Assembly (NCBI GenBank): GCA_937893675.1
Contig: CALBGI010000015.1
Location: forward strand, 1-8,189
Length of the DNA: 8,189 nt
Direction of reading: 5' to 3'
From: an uncultured Blautia sp.
Lineage (GTDB): Bacteria; Bacillota; Clostridia; Lachnospirales; Lachnospiraceae
Within the stretch, counting starts at the first letter, position 1, and each line of letters starts with the position of its first letter. The notes below the pieces were generated by a model. It was not told where the DNA came from. It did not search any database and saw only the letters and a program-made list of their open reading frames with translations. The position numbers and the translations under genes are program-made. Of the stretch, positions 5,908 to 8,189 are shown in pieces.

Positions 5908-6425
5908 ATCACATCGCGATTATTGGATTTCGGGGTTCAGGAAAAACAAGAGTGGGAAAACGTCTGTCCAAGGATTTGGGACTGCCTTTTGTGGACGTGG
6001 ACAGAGAGATTGTACACAGGCTGAATCTCAGTTCAAAGGAAATTTACGAGCGGTTCGGTGAGCCTTTTTACCGGGCAATGGAAACTACCATTATCAAAGA
6101 GCTGCTGGAGGATAAAGTCAAAAAAGTGGTCTCTTTGGGAGCCGGCGCTCCCATGCAGGAGCAGAATTACAAATACTTAAAAGAGCTGGGTACGGTAGTG
6201 TACCTCAAAGGCTCTTACGAAACTCTGAAGCAGCGTCTCATTGACACCAACAGTCCGCTGGCCAATGAAGAGAGCGGAGAAGAAAAGATCAAGAAGCTTC
6301 TGAAGCTTCGCGACCCGGTCTACAGGAAATTTGCAGATGTGGAAGTAGTGACCGGCGTCAAACCTTTTGACGACCTGATAGAAGAAATTAAGGAAAAATT
6401 AGATGCTCATGAAAAAAACAGTTGA
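5904..6425 (+). CDS. aroK: shikimate kinase family protein
   Basis: P-loop kinase expected to phosphorylate shikimate to shikimate 3-phosphate on the route to chorismate. It has 173 residues, normal for AroK. Walker A is GFRGSGKT (8-15); the acidic pair D31 and D33 is in FVDVDREI; R57 is in FYRAME; the glycine strip usually GGG is GAG (79-81); R136 is in LRDPVYRKFA. Using M. tuberculosis numbering, these match D32, D34, R58, G79-81 and R136. The lid arginine R117 of the usual RPLL motif is serine here (NSPLAN, S117), so activity or substrate may differ. The ATG overlaps the yqeG stop by four bases with AGGAGG (5891-5896) seven bases upstream, implying tight coupling. No other aromatic-pathway gene is in the window. 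Confidence 0.82.
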   Translation: MNHIAIIGFRGSGKTRVGKRLSKDLGLPFVDVDREIVHRLNLSSKEIYERFGEPFYRAMETTIIKELLEDKVKKVVSLGAGAPMQEQNYKYLKELGTVVYLKGSYETLKQRLIDTNSPLANEESGEEKIKKLLKLRDPVYRKFADVEVVTGVKPFDDLIEEIKEKLDAHEKNS

Positions 6426-6450
6426 AAAATAAGAGCAGTTATTATAGAAT
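6422..6450 (+). promoter_or_regulatory. promoter for efp
   Basis: TTGAAA at 6422-6427 and TAGAAT at 6445-6450 are separated by exactly 17 bases, each one or two mismatches from consensus. The -35 overlaps the shikimate-kinase stop codon. Transcription would start near 6457, leaving a leader of about 34 bases with AAGGAGG at 6474-6480. No terminator is visible between aroK and efp, so efp is probably read both from this promoter and from the upstream operon. Confidence 0.65.
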
Positions 6451-6490
6451 GATTCATAGTGAAGTGTACAATTAAGGAGGAAATTTTAAT

Positions 6491-7048
6491 ATGATTTCAG
6501 CAGGTGATTTCAAAAACGGCATTACACTGGAAATCGACGGAAATGTATGTCAGATTGTTGAGTTTCAGCATGTAAAACCAGGAAAAGGCGCCGCCTTTGT
6601 CAGAACCAAATACAAAAATATCATTACCGGATCTGTTTTGGAAAAATCTTTCCGTCCTACGGAAAAATTCCCGCAGGCACGTATTGACCGCGTGGACATG
6701 CAGTATCTGTACCAGGATGGAGATTTGTATTTCTTTATGAACAATGAGACCTACGATCAGATCGGTCTGACCGCAGAGCAGGTTGGAGATGCGCTTAAAT
6801 TCGTAAAAGAAAACGAGTCTGTAAAGATCTGTTCCCACAACGGCAATGTATTTGCCATTGAGCCGCCGCTTTTTGTAGAGCTTGCGGTTACTGAGACAGA
6901 GCCTGGATTTGCAGGAAATACTGCTCAGGGCGCTACCAAACCGGCAACACTTGAGACCGGTGCACAGGTTCAGGTTCCTCTGTTTGTAAATCAGGGCGAT
7001 GTTCTGAAGATTGACACCAGAACCGGCGAGTATCTGTCCCGCGTATAA
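6491..7048 (+). CDS. efp: translation elongation factor P
   Basis: EF-P binds ribosomes stalled at polyproline and similar sequences and promotes peptide bond formation. The 185 residues are the full family length with the N-terminal KOW-like domain (opening ISAGDFKNG), two OB-fold domains and the C-terminal signature GDVLKIDTRTGEYLSRV. The tip loop is HVKPGKGAAF, with K32 at the position that carries the functional modification. The proline-glycine-lysine-glycine loop resembles Bacillus-type EF-P, where the lysine is 5-aminopentanolylated, rather than the EpmA-type lysylated form, but no modifying enzyme lies in this window. AAGGAGG (6474-6480) precedes the ATG by ten bases. It has its own promoter and a terminator 22 bases after the stop, so it can be expressed independently. 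Confidence 0.97.
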   Translation: MISAGDFKNGITLEIDGNVCQIVEFQHVKPGKGAAFVRTKYKNIITGSVLEKSFRPTEKFPQARIDRVDMQYLYQDGDLYFFMNNETYDQIGLTAEQVGDALKFVKENESVKICSHNGNVFAIEPPLFVELAVTETEPGFAGNTAQGATKPATLETGAQVQVPLFVNQGDVLKIDTRTGEYLSRV

Positions 7049-7069
7049 AGAGCGATTTTGAATTACATG

Positions 7070-7099
7070 CTGCCATCGGTTTTTGCCGGTGGCAGTTTT
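7070..7099 (+). terminator. intrinsic terminator after efp
   Basis: CTGCCATCGG (7070-7079) pairs with CCGGTGGCAG (7086-7095), ten base pairs with one T-G pair, around a six-base T-rich loop, followed by TTTT at 7096-7099. The short T-run suggests incomplete termination, which may allow some readthrough into the aldo/keto reductase gene, for which I see no promoter in the 31 bases after it. Confidence 0.82.
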
Positions 7100-7129
7100 A
7101 AGGTTGAAAAGGCAGGGGAGGAGAGCGTT

Positions 7130-8137
7130 ATGGAATACAGAATACTGGGAAAAACAGGACTGAAGGTTTCCCGCATGGGCTTTGGCGGAATTCCCATTCA
7201 GCGGATCGATGCGGAGGGAACAAAGGTGCTGGTTCGCCGTCTCATGGAGGAAGGCGTCAACTATATTGATACGGCGCGGGGATATACGGTCAGCGAGGAA
7301 TATCTGGGATATGCCCTGGAGGGGATCCGGGACAGGTTCGTGCTTGCGACCAAGAGTATGGCGCGCACAAAAGAGGCTATGGCTGCGGATATCGAGACCA
7401 GTCTCAGGAATCTGCGCACCGATCATATTGATCTGTACCAGATACATAATCCAAGCATGGAGCAGCTGGACACCGTATGCGGGGAAGGCGGCGCGCTGGA
7501 AGCCCTCATGGAAGCAAAAGAGAAGGGAAAGATCGGCCACATCGGGCTCACTGCCCATTCAGCTGCGGTATTTGAGCGGGCACTGAATCTGGATTTTGTG
7601 GAGACGATCATGTTCCCTTATAATATCGTCGAGAATCAGGGAGAAAAATATATCGCCAGGTGCAGAGAGAAAAACATTGGATTTATCGATATGAAGCCGC
7701 TGGCGGGAGGAGCCATTGAGGATGCGACGCTGGCGCTTCGCTATGTCTGTGCCAATCCGGGAGTGGATGTGGTGATTCCCGGCATGGCTGAGGAGAAAGA
7801 GCTTAAAGAGAACCTCTCCGCCTGCGGGAACCAAGAACCGCTTACCGAGGAGGAGCAGGAGGCTTTTGAAAAGGTGCGCAGAGCGCTTGGCACCAGTTTC
7901 TGCCGCAGATGTAATTACTGCGCGCCCTGTACGGTAGGCATCAGTATTCCCAATGTCTTTCTTTTTGCGGGATATCTGGAGCGCTACAATCTGGAGGGCT
8001 GGGCAAGAGAGCGGTATGAGTCTCTTTCTGCCAAAGCTTCGGATTGTGTGGAGTGCGGGGACTGTGAGGCGAGATGTCCCTATCATCTGCCGATCCGTCA
8101 GATGCTGAAAAAGTGCGCAAAAGAGTTTGGAATATAG
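7130..8137 (+). CDS. aldo/keto reductase with C-terminal iron-sulfur domain
   Basis: Predicted NAD(P)H-linked oxidoreductase fused to a ferredoxin-like tail. Counting from the ATG at 7130 it has 335 residues. The AKR barrel carries the catalytic tetrad D47 (YIDTARGY), Y52, K75 (LATKSM) and H106 (YQIHNPS), with the cofactor region ending in VVIPGMAEEKELKEN (214-228). Two cysteine groups follow: C258, C261, C264, C267 (CRRCNYCAPC) and C306, C309, C312, C316 (CVECGDCEARCP), suited to [4Fe-4S] clusters. The family is common in strict anaerobes and its substrate is unknown. The frame is open back to 7058, but those codons cross the efp terminator; ATG 7130 has AGGGGAGGAG at 7114-7123, so I chose it. 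The barrel motif MEYRILGKTGLKVSRMGFG begins right there, as in the family. Confidence 0.92.
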   Translation: MEYRILGKTGLKVSRMGFGGIPIQRIDAEGTKVLVRRLMEEGVNYIDTARGYTVSEEYLGYALEGIRDRFVLATKSMARTKEAMAADIETSLRNLRTDHIDLYQIHNPSMEQLDTVCGEGGALEALMEAKEKGKIGHIGLTAHSAAVFERALNLDFVETIMFPYNIVENQGEKYIARCREKNIGFIDMKPLAGGAIEDATLALRYVCANPGVDVVIPGMAEEKELKENLSACGNQEPLTEEEQEAFEKVRRALGTSFCRRCNYCAPCTVGISIPNVFLFAGYLERYNLEGWARERYESLSAKASDCVECGDCEARCPYHLPIRQMLKKCAKEFGI

Positions 8138-8143
8138 TCAAGA

Positions 8144-8185
8144 CCACCGGCTTAGCCGGTGGCTTGCACTGCCCCTATAAGGGGC
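8144..8185 (+). repeat. tandem hairpins, possible end of an IS200/IS605-type element
   Basis: Two perfect hairpins lie just after the reductase stop codon: CCACCGGC-TTA-GCCGGTGG (8144-8162) and GCCCCT-ATA-AGGGGC (8171-8185), eight bases apart. Both have three-base loops and neither is followed by a T-run, so they are poor terminators by the usual rule. Strong subterminal hairpins with tiny loops and no terminal inverted repeat are typical of IS200/IS605 family ends, and I have a general recollection of similar paired hairpins flanking such elements in gut Clostridia. The window stops at 8189, so no transposase, TnpB or guide RNA can be seen. The alternative is a REP-like repeat or an unusual terminator. 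Confidence 0.45.
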
Positions 8186-8189
8186 TATT

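Noticed and set aside
6293..6309. Tandem GAAGCTTC repeats in the shikimate-kinase gene
   Set aside because: They encode KLLKL with common codons within a conserved helix; a chance result of coding sequence.
6497..7558. 353-codon minus-strand open frame spanning efp and the reductase start
   Set aside because: It crosses the efp terminator and two well-supported genes on the other strand; a product of codon bias.

Overview
The window looks like chromosomal housekeeping DNA from an anaerobic, low-to-mid GC Firmicute, most likely a Lachnospiraceae (Clostridium cluster XIVa) gut bacterium. The reasons are the Clostridium symbiosum-like hexameric glutamate dehydrogenase, the strong AGGAGG-type ribosome binding sites, the yqeG / shikimate kinase / efp gene order, and an aldo/keto reductase with a C-terminal iron-sulfur domain typical of strict anaerobes. 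This assignment rests on recognised protein families and was not checked by a search.

Layout from left to right: a possible tail of an unidentified plus-strand gene (1-93); gdhA on the minus strand (99-1433); a divergent regulatory gap (1434-1700) with a perfect -10 box, an A/T tract and a 12-bp palindrome for gdhA, and a weak promoter for the next gene; alaA, an alanine/glutamate aminotransferase (1701-2918); a short gap with an AT-rich inverted repeat and a strong extended -10 promoter (2920-2974); a candidate 40-residue small protein starting with GTG (3017-3139); citrate synthase (3146-4507); a patatin-like lipase (4528-5388); a YqeG-type HAD phosphatase (5404-5907); a shikimate-kinase-family protein (5904-6425); efp with its own promoter (6491-7048) and an intrinsic terminator (7070-7099); an iron-sulfur aldo/keto reductase (7130-8137); and two tandem hairpins at the right edge (8144-8185) that resemble the end of an IS200/IS605-type element.

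The left half is a carbon/nitrogen junction. Citrate synthase feeds the oxidative branch towards 2-oxoglutarate, GdhA converts 2-oxoglutarate and ammonium to glutamate, and AlaA passes the amino group to pyruvate to make alanine. The genes from the small ORF and gltA through the shikimate-kinase-like gene run in one direction with gaps of 20 bp or less and one 4-bp overlap, so they are probably one operon; readthrough may add efp.

I see no defence system, CRISPR array, prophage or secondary-metabolite cluster. The most interesting items are the previously easy-to-miss small ORF co-directional with and 6 bases before gltA, the foldable region around its start, the gdhA promoter palindrome, the missing lid arginine in the shikimate-kinase-like protein, and the hairpin pair at the right edge.
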